Assembly: GCA_002011425.1 (NCBI GenBank)
Contig: MTNJ01000055.1
Coordinates: 18,769 to 59,326 of the forward strand
Direction of reading: 5' to 3'
Source of the DNA: Candidatus Acetothermia bacterium JdFR-48
GTDB lineage: Bacteria > Bipolaricaulota > Bipolaricaulia > Bipolaricaulales > Bipolaricaulaceae
Length of the DNA: 40,558 nucleotides
The position numbers and the translations under genes are program-made. Position 1 is the first letter of the stretch; each line of letters begins with the position of its first letter. Below the pieces are notes generated by a model. It did not search any database. It saw only the letters and a program-made list of their open reading frames with translations, and had not been told where the DNA came from. Positions 24,783 through 33,198 of the stretch are shown one piece after another.

Positions 24783-26206
24783 GGATCGCGGTGATCGGCG
24801 CCGGGGCAGTGGGTGCCCTCATCGCCCGGGAGCTCTGCCGGTACGAGGCGGAGGTCCTCCTCTTCGAGAGGGAGCCCGACGTCGGCTGGGGTGTCACCAA
24901 GGCGAACTCGGGGATCGTCCACGCCGGCTTCCACGACGAGCCGGGGACGCTCCGGGCTCGGTTCTGCGTCCCCGGGAACTCCCTCTTCTCCGGGCTCGCC
25001 GCGGAGCTCGAGATCTCTTTTCGCCGCACCGGAGCTTATGTCTTGGCCTTCTCGAACGAGGAATTCTCCACCTTGAAAACGCTAAGAGAGCAGGGCGAGG
25101 CGAACGGTGTCCCTGGCCTCGAGATCCACGGAAGGGAAGAGGTCCTCGCCCGCGAGCCGCGAGTAAACCCCGAGGTCCGCGCCGGCCTCTGGTCGCCCAC
25201 GGTGGGAATTACCCTCCCCTGGGAGCTCGCCATCGCCGCGGTGGAGAACGCTCTGGAGAACGGGCTCGAACTTCACCTAGGGGAGCCCGTGACCGGAATC
25301 GAGGTACGGGGGGGGAAGGTCCAGGCGGTGCGCACCGGCGCGGGCCGTTACCCGGTGGACGCTGTGGTGAACGCCGCCGGGCTCTTCGCCGATGAGGTGG
25401 CGCGGATGGGAGGGCTCGATGGCTTGGAGCTTCACCCCCGCCGGGGAGAGTACGTGCTCCTGGACGAGACCACCCGAGACCTCGTGCGGGCGGTGCTCTT
25501 CCCCGCGCCCACAGAGAAATCCAAGGGGATCCTCGTCCTCCCCACGGTGGACGGGGGGCTGCTTCTTGGCCCCAATGCCCAGGACCTCCCCGGTGAGGCA
25601 AAGGAGGCCACCGAGACCACGCGGGAGGGGCTAGAAGAGGTGATCGCCGGGGCCTGGCGCCTGGTGCCCGAGCTCCCCCTCTCCCAGGCCATCAAGACCT
25701 TCGCCGGGCTCCGGCCGGAGTCCCCCCAGAAGGACTTCGTCCTCGGGGAGATGGGGGTAAAAGGTTTCTACCAGGCGGCGGCCATGCGCTCCCCCGGCCT
25801 CACCGCGGCCCCGGCCATCGCCAACTGGCTCGCCCGCGAGATTTCCCTCACCTACGACCTCCCCGCGAAGAGCCGTTTTCAACCGAAAAGGAGGGGGATT
25901 CCCCACCCCGCTGACCTCTCCGAGGCCGAGTGGGAGGAGTTGGTCGAGAAGGATCCACGTTGGGGAAGGGTAGTCTGCTTCTGTAACCGAGTGACGGAGG
26001 GGGAAATAGTGGAAGCTATCCGCCGGGGGGCGCGAACCCTGGACGGGATCAAGTTCCGCACCCGGGCGGGGTTCGGTCAGTGTCAGGGTGGGTTCTGTAC
26101 CGACCGGATCCTGGAGATCCTAGCGCGGGAGCTGGGGAAGGCACCGTGGGAGGTGACCGCCCGGGGCAAGGGCTCGGAGCCCGTCCTCGGGGAGGTGCGG
26201 CCGTGA
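24779..26206 (+). CDS. glpA: FAD-dependent glycerol-3-phosphate dehydrogenase with BFD [2Fe-2S] domain
   Basis: A 475-residue FAD oxidoreductase that most likely oxidises glycerol 3-phosphate to dihydroxyacetone phosphate. The Rossmann start IAVIGAGAVGALIAREL is at residues 3-19, GVTKANSGIVHAGFH lies near 40, and DAVVNAAGLFADEVA follows. The C-terminal 80 residues are a BFD-like iron-sulfur domain with VCFCNRVTEGEIVEAI and GQCQGGFC, giving the C-x-C...C-x4-C pattern. The ATG overlaps the glpK stop. The following genes supply a second flavoprotein and DUF1667, the arrangement known from Thermotoga. The classical GlpC anchor is missing, so electrons may pass to a soluble acceptor. Confidence 0.9.
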   Translation: MRIAVIGAGAVGALIARELCRYEAEVLLFEREPDVGWGVTKANSGIVHAGFHDEPGTLRARFCVPGNSLFSGLAAELEISFRRTGAYVLAFSNEEFSTLKTLREQGEANGVPGLEIHGREEVLAREPRVNPEVRAGLWSPTVGITLPWELAIAAVENALENGLELHLGEPVTGIEVRGGKVQAVRTGAGRYPVDAVVNAAGLFADEVARMGGLDGLELHPRRGEYVLLDETTRDLVRAVLFPAPTEKSKGILVLPTVDGGLLLGPNAQDLPGEAKEATETTREGLEEVIAGAWRLVPELPLSQAIKTFAGLRPESPQKDFVLGEMGVKGFYQAAAMRSPGLTAAPAIANWLAREISLTYDLPAKSRFQPKRRGIPHPADLSEAEWEELVEKDPRWGRVVCFCNRVTEGEIVEAIRRGARTLDGIKFRTRAGFGQCQGGFCTDRILEILARELGKAPWEVTARGKGSEPVLGEVRP

Positions 26207-27444
26207 GGGCTTATAAAGTGGATGTCCTCGTGATCGGCGCCGGGGCAGCGGGCATGGCCGCCGCGGCGGCCGCTGCCCGGGCTAGAGCCTCGGTGGTGCT
26301 CCTCGAGCGGGGTGAGAGACTCGGCGGGGTGTTAGAACAGTGCATCCATCCCGGGTTTGGCCTCCACCGCTACCGCGAGGAGCTCACCGGCCCGGAGTTC
26401 GCCCACCGGCTCCGGGGGGAGTTGGAGGCCTCTGACGCCGACGTCCTCACCGAGGCGACCGTCCTCGATATTCACCCCGATGGGCCCAAGGTGGTGGTCA
26501 TATCCCCCAAGGGTCTCAAGGTATTCAGGCCCAAGGCGGTGGTATGGGCCGCGGGAGCGCGGGAGCGGCCCTTCGGAGCCCTCCGCATCCCCGGGACCCG
26601 ACCCGCGGGGATCTTCACCGCCGGATTAGCCCAGCGGCTCCTCGATTTAGAGGGGCTCCGCCCGGCTAGGCGGGCCGTGATCCTCGGCTCGGGGGACATC
26701 GGCCTCATCATGGCGCGTCGGCTGCATCTTGAGGGGGTGGAGGTGGCGGCGGTGCTGGAGATCCAGCCCTTCCCCGGTGGCCTCACCCGGAACGTGGTCC
26801 AGTGCCTGCAGGATTTTGGGATCCCGTTGTTCCTCTCCCATACCGTGGCCGAGGTCCACGGGAGGAAGCGCCTCACCGGGATCACCGCGGTCCGGGTAGA
26901 CGAGCTCTGGCACCCGATACCGGGGACGGGGCGATACATCGAGGCCGACGCCCTGATCCTCTCCGTGGGCCTCATCCCCGAGGTGAGGCCCGTCGAGGGC
27001 TTCGTGGCGCTGGACCCCGTGAACCGTGGCCCCAGGGTGAACGGGTGGCTGCAGACCGAGGCCCCCTGGTTGTTCGCCGCGGGGAACTGTGTGGCGGTGT
27101 TCGATCTTGTAGATACAGTAGCGGAGCTCGGGGAGCGGGCCGGGACCGCGGCGGCCCGCTACGCTCGGGGGGAGCTCTCCCGGGGGAGGAGGGTGTCGCT
27201 GGTGCGTGGGGAGAACGTGGTGAGCCTGGTCCCCAGCTACCTGGACGGGGCCGCGGAGGGGGCGAGGGTGTACCTGCGGGTCCCCCGGCCCATGGAAGGG
27301 GTTACGGTGGACCTCGGCGGGGTGGTGCGCCGGAAGATACGGGTGGCCCGACCAGCGGAGATGATCGAGCTCTCCGTGAACGGGGATGCGCTGGCTGAGC
27401 TTTCCCGCCGACCCGAGGTCACGGTGGAGGTAAGGCCGGGATGA
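26203..27444 (+). CDS. NAD(P)/FAD-dependent oxidoreductase of the glycerol operon
   Basis: A 413-residue pyridine-nucleotide-disulfide-type flavoprotein. The FAD Rossmann motif VLVIGAGAAGMAAAAAAAR is near residue 7, a second nucleotide-binding motif VILGSGDIGLIMARRL near 160, and a C-terminal FAD motif with ALDPV and FAAGNCVAVFD near 290. An early Cys (VLEQCIHPGFGLHR) is typical of the group found with GlpA-like proteins and DUF1667. The start is GTG 26203, overlapping the glpA stop (GTGA) with GGGGAGGTG six to seven bases upstream. It probably transfers electrons from the GlpA flavin/iron-sulfur subunit to NAD(P). Confidence 0.88.
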   Translation: MRAYKVDVLVIGAGAAGMAAAAAAARARASVVLLERGERLGGVLEQCIHPGFGLHRYREELTGPEFAHRLRGELEASDADVLTEATVLDIHPDGPKVVVISPKGLKVFRPKAVVWAAGARERPFGALRIPGTRPAGIFTAGLAQRLLDLEGLRPARRAVILGSGDIGLIMARRLHLEGVEVAAVLEIQPFPGGLTRNVVQCLQDFGIPLFLSHTVAEVHGRKRLTGITAVRVDELWHPIPGTGRYIEADALILSVGLIPEVRPVEGFVALDPVNRGPRVNGWLQTEAPWLFAAGNCVAVFDLVDTVAELGERAGTAAARYARGELSRGRRVSLVRGENVVSLVPSYLDGAAEGARVYLRVPRPMEGVTVDLGGVVRRKIRVARPAEMIELSVNGDALAELSRRPEVTVEVRPG

Positions 27445-27800
27445 CGGAGGTAAAACTTGTCTGCGTCTCCTGTCCCGTGGGGTGCGAGCTCACGGTGGTG
27501 CTCGAGGGGAAGGAGGTCGTCTCCGTCACCGGCAACCGCTGCCCCCGGGGGGAGGAGTACGCCCGTGCTGAGGCGGTGGAGCCCATGCGGGTCCTCATGA
27601 CGCTGGTGCGGGTGGAGGACGGGCGGGACCGGGTGGTCTCGGTGAAGACCGACCGCCCCATCCCCCTCCGGCTCTTCCCCCAAGCGATGGACCGCGTGCG
27701 CGAACTTTCGGTGAAGGCTCCCGTCAGGATCGGCACTGTGATCGAAAAAGACTTCCTTTCCACCGACGCGAACCTCGTCACCACCCGCACTGCCCATTGA
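27441..27800 (+). CDS. DUF1667 iron-sulfur-like small subunit
   Basis: A 119-residue DUF1667 protein. Four conserved cysteines occur as VCVSCPVGCEL (C-x2-C-x3-C) and GNRCPRGEEYA, a likely metal or iron-sulfur site. The rest contains the family motif MRVLMTLVRVEDG and SVKTDRPIPLRLF. The ATG overlaps the preceding stop (ATGA). It is consistently the last gene in GlpK-GlpA-oxidoreductase operons, and I infer that it is a small electron-transfer or stabilising subunit. Confidence 0.88.
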   Translation: MTEVKLVCVSCPVGCELTVVLEGKEVVSVTGNRCPRGEEYARAEAVEPMRVLMTLVRVEDGRDRVVSVKTDRPIPLRLFPQAMDRVRELSVKAPVRIGTVIEKDFLSTDANLVTTRTAH

Positions 27801-27970
27801 ACGCACAAAGTTTTCGCAACACTTACAAAAAAACGAGCCCCCTCTCTTGTCGGACCAAGCAGCAATGTAACCCCTCACGTTCGCGGGCGATGAAGTTACT
27901 ACACTACAGTGGGGAGAATTTTAATATGGATGATTCTTTACCCGCAGGCCCAAGGGTTTCGGTGAAATAT

Positions 27971-27994
27971 AGGAGGAAAGTTATTATGCGCTAA
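27971..27994 (+). other. minimal ORF (ATG-CGC-TAA) behind a strong ribosome site
   Basis: AGGAGG at 27971-27976, a nine-base spacer, then ATG CGC TAA (27986-27994): a two-codon reading frame with a full-strength Shine-Dalgarno, 52 bases before the M28 peptidase. It may be a leader minigene, a remnant of a lost gene start, or chance. Confidence 0.3.
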
Positions 27995-28046
27995 CGGACC
28001 TACTCGATGAGACACTACGAAGGCGGGCTCCTAAGGGAGGCGATCA

Positions 28047-29186
28047 ATGTTTGAAAGAGTTCATGCAATGGAGCTAATTTGGCATCTAAATTTCCCGCGG
28101 CCGTGTGGCTCCTCTGCGGAGAAAAAAGCACAAGCGATCCTGGCCCGCGAACTCGAGATTTTGGGACTACAGCCCCAGTGGAACGAATTTGAAGATTGGT
28201 GGATCGAACCTGAAGGCGCAGTGTTAGAATGTGGGAAAGAAGTGATCGGCCTCGAACCTGCTGTACCTCTGACCTTCCTCGCGGCCTTCCCGTGGATGAA
28301 AGGGCTCGGTCTTCAGGTGGAGGTCACCGGTACACTGACTAAGCTTAACGGCCCAGTTCACCCCCGAGGCCCTTTAGTTTTACGCGAAGATTTCGATCCC
28401 ACTACTCCGGTGGTCTCCGGCTCCGCGGCCCAGCTTCTCCTTTTCCCTTACACCCCGGAGTTCACTCCCTATGCCCTTGTTGCTGAGACTTTTGTCCCTT
28501 CTGCTTATGTAGATGCGAAGGATCGGTCTCGTCTGCATGCCCTCCTTGGCCGGCGCGCCACACTCCGCTGGACCCCGAAGCTGAGCCAACGGCCTTTCAC
28601 CAACCTCTTCGTCGAAATCCCGGGAAAGACGATCCCCGATGAGGCCATCGTCGTTGGAGCTCACTTGGATTCATTCCCCGGAGTTGTAGGCTCCTCCGAT
28701 AATGCAGCAGGTTGCGCCATAGTCCTCCAGGCGGCTCGGTTGTTTCGCGATCGTCTCCCGGACCGCACAGTCTACCTCGTTTGGTTTACCGGTGAAGAGT
28801 TGGACCGCCGTGGGAGCCGAAACTTCATCGAATTTCTACAGGAGAAGCGACGAAATGTGCGTCTCTTCATCAACGTCGATGGAGGATTTGAGCGTGATAC
28901 GGGTGCACCTTGGATCCGGGTCTCCGAGGACCGGCTAGCAAAATGGGCAAAAATTTGGACGGGCAAATATAAGCTAGAAATTCAAGTTGCCAAAAGCAAG
29001 GGCAACGATGAGGAACCTTTCCAGGCTTCAGGAATCCCCACGTTCAGAGTGTGTGGACGGAGCCGTTTTTCTGCCCATCTTCCTCAGGATCGGCCAGAGG
29101 AAATTGACCAAGAAAAGCTCGAACTTATGGGTAGGATAACCCTTGAAGCTGGATGCCGCGCTGCCTCTTTGACTTCAACCGTGTAA
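28047..29186 (+). CDS. M28-family zinc peptidase
   Basis: A 379-residue M28-type metallopeptidase (aminopeptidase Y/S-like). Metal ligands are visible as VVGAHLDSF near residue 212, SSDNAAG, FTGEELDRRG with the catalytic Glu pair, NVDGG, and a late His in SRFSAHLPQDRPEEID. No signal peptide is present, so it is probably cytoplasmic. ATG 28047 follows GGGAGG at six bases. It sits alone, 246 bases after the glycerol operon, and its base and codon composition looks less GC-biased than the neighbours, which may indicate separate acquisition. Confidence 0.88.
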   Translation: MFERVHAMELIWHLNFPRPCGSSAEKKAQAILARELEILGLQPQWNEFEDWWIEPEGAVLECGKEVIGLEPAVPLTFLAAFPWMKGLGLQVEVTGTLTKLNGPVHPRGPLVLREDFDPTTPVVSGSAAQLLLFPYTPEFTPYALVAETFVPSAYVDAKDRSRLHALLGRRATLRWTPKLSQRPFTNLFVEIPGKTIPDEAIVVGAHLDSFPGVVGSSDNAAGCAIVLQAARLFRDRLPDRTVYLVWFTGEELDRRGSRNFIEFLQEKRRNVRLFINVDGGFERDTGAPWIRVSEDRLAKWAKIWTGKYKLEIQVAKSKGNDEEPFQASGIPTFRVCGRSRFSAHLPQDRPEEIDQEKLELMGRITLEAGCRAASLTSTV

Positions 29187-29190
29187 TCGC

Positions 29191-29213
29191 CTCCGAGACA
29201 ATGAAACTCGGGG
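29191..29213 (+). terminator. weak hairpin after the M28 gene
   Basis: CTCCGAG (29191-29197) pairs with CTCGGGG (29207-29213), including one G-T pair, around a nine-base loop. CCTGCTTTATT follows. It lies five bases after the stop codon and is a modest intrinsic-terminator candidate. Confidence 0.4.
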
Positions 29214-29287
29214 CCTGCTTTATTGACCCAGTTGTCACAGTTATAACCACAGAGATTTTTTAAATGGAAAATCTTAATAGCAACCCA

Positions 29288-29920
29288 TCAAGGCGGGAAG
29301 ATGCCCAGTTCGCGGGCGCGGCGGATGAGTTCCGCCGTGGAGTGGACCCCCAGCTTCCGCATGGCCGCGGCCTTGTGGGCCCGGACCGTGGCCGGCGAAC
29401 GACACAGGATCTCCGCGATCTCCCCGATCTTCTTCCCCTCCGCTAAAAGCTTCACCACCTCGCGCTCACGGGGGGTAAGAGGCGACACGTGACACGTAAC
29501 GCGTGACAGGTGAGCCTCTTCTCGGAGCAGTATTTCGCCGTGAGCGGCGGCCTTCACTGTCTCTGCGATCTCCCGGGGGGAGGACATCTTGGTCACGTAG
29601 GCCGCGGCACCTGCGGCGGCGGCCTCCCGCATCAGCGCCTCCTCCCCGTACATGGAGATGAGGATCACCGGCACCCCCAGCTCCCGTGTGCGCCGGGCCA
29701 CCTCGATCCCCGAGAGCTCGGGAAGGGCCACGTCCACCACCGCCACGTCCGGCCCGAGCTCCCGGATGAGCCGCAGGGCCTCGCGCCCCGTGCGGGCGCG
29801 GCCCACCACCGCGAACCCCGCGTCCCGCAGTATCCCCTCCAGCCCTCGCAGGGCCACCGGGTGATCGTCGGCCACCACCACCCTCGTCCTCTCCCCGCCC
29901 TTCATTTCAACTCTCGTCAC
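29288..29920 (-). CDS. NarL/FixJ-family response regulator (second of two)
   Basis: A 210-residue two-domain regulator. The receiver has the acidic pair in VVVADDHP, the phospho-acceptor Asp in VAVVDVALPELSG, Ser in LISMYG and Lys in VTKMSS. The LuxR-type helix-turn-helix is LTPREREVVKLLAEGKKIGEIAEILCRSPATVRAHKAA. The linker between the domains (HLSRVTCHVSP) is encoded by a degenerate 7-bp repeat array. The GTG at 29920 overlaps the stop of the upstream regulator (GTGA); ATG 29905 with GAGAG before it is the alternative. It is the last gene of the kinase operon. Confidence 0.9.
   Translation of the reverse strand: MTRVEMKGGERTRVVVADDHPVALRGLEGILRDAGFAVVGRARTGREALRLIRELGPDVAVVDVALPELSGIEVARRTRELGVPVILISMYGEEALMREAAAAGAAAYVTKMSSPREIAETVKAAAHGEILLREEAHLSRVTCHVSPLTPREREVVKLLAEGKKIGEIAEILCRSPATVRAHKAAAMRKLGVHSTAELIRRARELGIFPP
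29482..29516. repeat. degenerate heptamer array inside a response-regulator linker
   Basis: Five consecutive 7-mers on the + strand: GCGACAC, GTGACAC, GTAACGC, GTGACAG, GTGAGCC. Read on the gene strand they encode the interdomain linker of the regulator at 29288-29920. Confidence 0.75.
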
Positions 29921-29934
29921 CCGTTACGCCTCAC
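29914..29934. repeat. degenerate heptamer array at the junction of two regulators
   Basis: TCGTCAC, CCGTTAC, GCCTCAC (29914-29934) are the inverted orientation of the GTGACGC-type unit. They span the stop of one regulator and the start of the next. Confidence 0.65.
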
Positions 29935-30501
29935 GTCCTTCATCGCCAGGGCCCGGAGCGCCGCTGTCGTGGGACAGCCGAGCTTGCGCTTGAGCCGCTC
30001 GATGTGCCCCTCCACCGTCTTCACCGAGATCCCGAGTTTTTCGGCGATCTCCGCGTTCCCCAGCCCCCGCTTCAGCAGCGCCAGGACCTCCCGCTCCCGG
30101 GTCGAGAGGTACGCAGCCTCGGGGAAGGCCTCCTCACCCCGTGCCACCGCCCTCACCGCCCGGAGGAGCTCCTCCGGCGGCGCGGTCTTCGCCACCGCCC
30201 CCCGCACCCCCATCTCCCGCAGGGCACAGGCGAGCTCCGGCCCCAGGAAAGCGCTCACGACGAGGACCCCGATGCCTGGATTCCTTTTCATGAACCGGGA
30301 AAGAGCTTTCTCGCCTCCATCGGGGAGGGCCCAGTCCCAGATCACCACATCCGGGGAGAGTTCCACCGCCAACCTCTCCGCCTCCGCCGCGGTGCCGACC
30401 TCCCCCGCCACCGCGAATCCCACCTCGGCGAGGAGGGCCCTCAGGCCCGCCCGCACCAGGGGATGGTCGTCCACGATGAGCACCTTTTTCATCGTGTTCA
30501 T
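29917..30501 (-). CDS. NarL/FixJ-family response regulator (first of two)
   Basis: A 194-residue regulator. The receiver has VLIVDDHPLVRAGLRALL, the acceptor Asp in VIWDWALPDGG, Ser in VVSAFLG and Lys in AVAKTAPP. The DNA-binding part is LSTREREVLALLKRGLGNAEIAEKLGISVKTVEGHIERLKRKLG. The WDWALPDGG context is unusual: Trp flanks the phosphorylated Asp on both sides. ATG 30501 overlaps the kinase stop (ATGA); a second ATG at 30492 is possible. It is almost certainly phosphorylated by the adjacent kinase. Confidence 0.92.
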   Translation of the reverse strand: MNTMKKVLIVDDHPLVRAGLRALLAEVGFAVAGEVGTAAEAERLAVELSPDVVIWDWALPDGGEKALSRFMKRNPGIGVLVVSAFLGPELACALREMGVRGAVAKTAPPEELLRAVRAVARGEEAFPEAAYLSTREREVLALLKRGLGNAEIAEKLGISVKTVEGHIERLKRKLGCPTTAALRALAMKDVRRNG

Positions 30502-31721
30502 CGTGACGCGTGACGCGTGACGTGCGACAGGGGGATCTCGAACGCGATCACGGTGCCGCGGCCGGGCGACGAGGAGACCGAGAACTTCCCCCCGACCAGG
30601 GAGATCCACTCCCTCATCCCCGATAGCCCGAGCCCTTCTGAGGCCCGGCGGCGGTTGAAGCCCCTCCCGTCGTCCGCGATCCTCCCCGCCAGGACACCAT
30701 CATGTTCCCGTATCTCCACCGTCACCTCACTCGCCTCGGCGTGGCGGCGCACGTTCTCCAACGCCTCCTGAACCACGCGGAACACCGCAATCTCCACCTC
30801 GGGGGGGAACCGGCGCTCTGGGAGTTCCCGCTCTACATGGATCCCGGCCGAGGCGGAGAAGTCGTCGAGGAGTTTTCCTAAGGCCGCGCGGAGGCCGAGC
30901 TCGTCCAGGAGCGGGGGGCGAAGCTCGCGGGCAAGCTGCCGCAGCCCCACCCCGAGCTCGGCGAGGAGCCCGTCGGCCTCCTCTGTCCTCCCCGCCGCCA
31001 GGGCCCACCTGGCCGCGGCGAGGGCCTGCCCCATCTCGTCATGGATCCGTCTCGCGATCCTACGCCTCTCCTCCTCCCGGGCGTAGAGGAGCTCCAAGGA
31101 GAGCCGCTCCAACGTCTTCTTGCGGCGCTCGAGCTCCCTGTTCTTGCGTTCGAAGAGATCAGCGAAGGCTCGCACGGTGAAGGCCAGGATCCCATACACC
31201 CCCACGCCCCCCACCAGGACGGTGGCGAGGACGTAGGGGAGGTCGCGGTACGGGGGCGTAGCGCCCCGGAAGAGGGGGATATGAGGGACCAAGCCGGAAT
31301 ACTCCAGGAATGCCACCGTGGCGAAGCTCCCCGCGGCGAGGCCCGTGACCACGTACCCCCAAGCCTTGGAGAGGAAAAAGTTCGCGTACATCACGGTGAA
31401 GAGGTAGAACATCACCCCGATCCACTCCACCCCGCCCATCCGGTGCACGAGATATCCCACCAGCAATACTTCCAGGACGAAAAACGCGGCGTGCACGTTC
31501 TGGATCGCCCTGAGGGTGCGCCGGCGGTGGACGAGGTGCTCGAAGGGCACCGTGAGGAGAAGCCACAGGAACGGCACCGAGAACAGGGGGTTCAGGGGGG
31601 AGATCCCCGCGGAGATGAGTACGGCGATGGCCAGGACACAGAAGGAACCTAAGGTTATCCTCCGCACGAGGATGGTGCGGTCGATGATCGCCAAAAGCTC
31701 CCGCAGCCTCTCCGTCTCCAT
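30498..31721 (-). CDS. membrane sensor histidine kinase (HisKA_3 type)
   Basis: A 407-residue sensor kinase. About six hydrophobic segments between residues 20 and 195 form a membrane sensor with no obvious extracytoplasmic domain. A coiled linker (about 200-220) precedes the HisKA_3 phospho-acceptor RRRIARRIHDEMGQAL with the predicted His near 234. LRPPLLDELGLRAAL, the N box VQEALENVRRH, DDGRGF and GLGLSGM follow in the ATPase domain. The ligand is unknown. The last residues (SHVTRHASR) are encoded by a heptamer repeat. ATG 31721 is used; GTG one codon earlier is equally possible. Confidence 0.92.
   Translation of the reverse strand: METERLRELLAIIDRTILVRRITLGSFCVLAIAVLISAGISPLNPLFSVPFLWLLLTVPFEHLVHRRRTLRAIQNVHAAFFVLEVLLVGYLVHRMGGVEWIGVMFYLFTVMYANFFLSKAWGYVVTGLAAGSFATVAFLEYSGLVPHIPLFRGATPPYRDLPYVLATVLVGGVGVYGILAFTVRAFADLFERKNRELERRKKTLERLSLELLYAREEERRRIARRIHDEMGQALAAARWALAAGRTEEADGLLAELGVGLRQLARELRPPLLDELGLRAALGKLLDDFSASAGIHVERELPERRFPPEVEIAVFRVVQEALENVRRHAEASEVTVEIREHDGVLAGRIADDGRGFNRRRASEGLGLSGMREWISLVGGKFSVSSSPGRGTVIAFEIPLSHVTRHASR
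30503..30530. repeat. heptamer array at the 3' end of the kinase gene
   Basis: GTGACGC, GTGACGC, GTGACGT, GCGACAG on the + strand. It encodes the C-terminal tail of the kinase and stops two bases before the overlapping start of the next gene. It is the least degenerate of the arrays together with 36701-36721. Confidence 0.8.
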
Positions 31722-31789
31722 CACGCGATTTTACAATGGGAACTTGTTGGCCGGATGCCGAAATGAAGTCCCTATAAATTGGATGTGTG

Positions 31790-32130
31790 ATGGAAAAATT
31801 AGAAATTGTGGATGGCAGGCACTATACGGACTATGTCGAAGAAATAAAGCACCTGAAACGTACAGGGAGACTCGAAGAAGCTGAAAAGCTGTTGCTCAAG
31901 CTGATAGAGGCCGTAGAACACGGAGCCTGTGTGACAAACCAAGGTGTAGCTCCCTGGAATTACGACCAACTCGCGATCATTTACAGAAAACGAAGGATTA
32001 TCCGACTGAAGTACGAGTATTGGAACGCTACATGGCTCAAAAACACGCTCCTGGGGTGAAGCCCCAGCGACTTGCTCAACGGCTTGAAACAGCCCGCAGG
32101 TTGCTGTGTTCACAGACCTCCAATAAATAA
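31790..32130 (+). pseudogene. stand-alone TPR-like module, one frameshift
   Basis: Reads as about 113 residues if one base is restored near 31993. The first frame runs HYTDYVEEIKHLKRTGRL, EEAEKLLLKL, APWNYDQLAIIYRKR. The second continues DYPTEVRVLERYMAQKHAPG and ends at TAA 32128-32130. It is clearly homologous to the first 110 residues of the zinc-ribbon protein at 38681-39751, with helix-pair patterns like TPR repeats. As given, the frame stops at 32059 with a scrambled tail. This is either a decayed partial duplicate or a real small protein with a sequence error (AAACGAAGG). No ribosome site stands out. Confidence 0.7.
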
Positions 32131-32207
32131 TGGAAACAGGCACAAATTAATACGGTTTCCCCATCGCCCCCAGAGGATGTGGGACGTATGCTTAAGTGAG
32201 TGTACTT

Positions 32208-33197
32208 ATGAATGTCCCCGAGATACTGACGCGGTACCGCGGAAGGATATTGTCCCGGCTGGAGGGGGTCCTGGACGATCCGGGCCCCTTAAGGGAGATG
32301 CTCGCTTACCATATGGGCCTCCGGGAGGCGGACGGAAGCCCGGGGCCCGGGATTGGGGGGAAGCTCCTCCGGCCCGCCCTGGTCTGCTTCTCATGCGAGG
32401 CGCTGGGGGGCGAGGTCGAGGCAGCCCTCCCCCTGGCGGTGGCTCTGGAACTCGTGCACAACTTTTCCCTCATCCATGACGACGTCCAAGATAGGGATGA
32501 AGTCAGGCGCGGCCGGCCTACGGTATGGAAGACCTTCGGGGTGGAACAGGCGATCAATGCCGGGGACGGAATGCTCATCTTGGCCCTCCGCACCGCGTTG
32601 AAAGCGGAAAAACTCCCCGAAAGGGCGCGGCTCGTCGGCCTCTCGGCGCTACTTTCAGCCACCTACCGCATGATCGAAGGCCAGGTGCTGGACCTCTTCC
32701 TGCAAGGAAGGGAGGCGAAAGTCGCAGAGTACCTTGCCATGGCGCATAAGAAAACAGGGGCACTATTGGGTTGTGCCCTTGAGCTCGGAGCGATCGCTGC
32801 GGTGGCCGGTGAAGAACTCCGTGAAAAGCTCTATGAGCTCGGGAAAGTCCTGGGACTCGCATTTCAAATCCGAGATGACTGGATCGGGATCTGGGGAGAT
32901 CCGGATATCACAGGCAAGCCTGTGGGAAGCGATCTCCTACAGCGCAAGCGCTCGTTCCCGGTGGCCTTCGCCCTGGAGCGTGACCCCTCATTGGGGGAAC
33001 TCTTGGCGCGGGATCCACTCCCCCTGGAAGAAGCCATGGTGCGCCTCGAGGAGACGGGCGCCAAGGAAGCCACAGAGGAGGAGGTCGCGAGGTACATGGC
33101 GGAGGCCGAGAGGATTGCGGCGGAACTTCCCTGGGGCTCGTGGGCGAAAGATGCATTTCGGGAGCTCCAGTCATATCTCGTTTCTCGGGAGGCATGA
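32208..33197 (+). CDS. polyprenyl (farnesyl/geranylgeranyl) diphosphate synthase
   Basis: A 329-residue all-helical prenyltransferase that condenses IPP with allylic diphosphates. The first Asp-rich motif is LIHDDVQDRDEVRRGRPT near residue 85. The second is FQIRDDWIGIWGD near 215, with GKPVGSDLLQRKRSFPV following. GGKLLRPALV near 50 is the IPP-binding region. Chain length cannot be set by eye. The context (hopanoid genes) favours C15 farnesyl diphosphate for squalene. ATG 32208 is used; GTG four codons upstream is possible. It opens the hopanoid operon, one base before hpnH. Confidence 0.9.
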   Translation: MNVPEILTRYRGRILSRLEGVLDDPGPLREMLAYHMGLREADGSPGPGIGGKLLRPALVCFSCEALGGEVEAALPLAVALELVHNFSLIHDDVQDRDEVRRGRPTVWKTFGVEQAINAGDGMLILALRTALKAEKLPERARLVGLSALLSATYRMIEGQVLDLFLQGREAKVAEYLAMAHKKTGALLGCALELGAIAAVAGEELREKLYELGKVLGLAFQIRDDWIGIWGDPDITGKPVGSDLLQRKRSFPVAFALERDPSLGELLARDPLPLEEAMVRLEETGAKEATEEEVARYMAEAERIAAELPWGSWAKDAFRELQSYLVSREA

Positions 33198-33198
33198 A

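Noticed and set aside
27797..27994. 65-codon + strand frame after DUF1667
   Set aside because: No family likeness and no ribosome site at its start. Only its last two codons have a strong site, reported separately as a minimal ORF.
32196..32207. GTG start for the prenyl synthase
   Set aside because: Adds four residues without a better ribosome site. ATG 32208 fits, though the choice is not certain.
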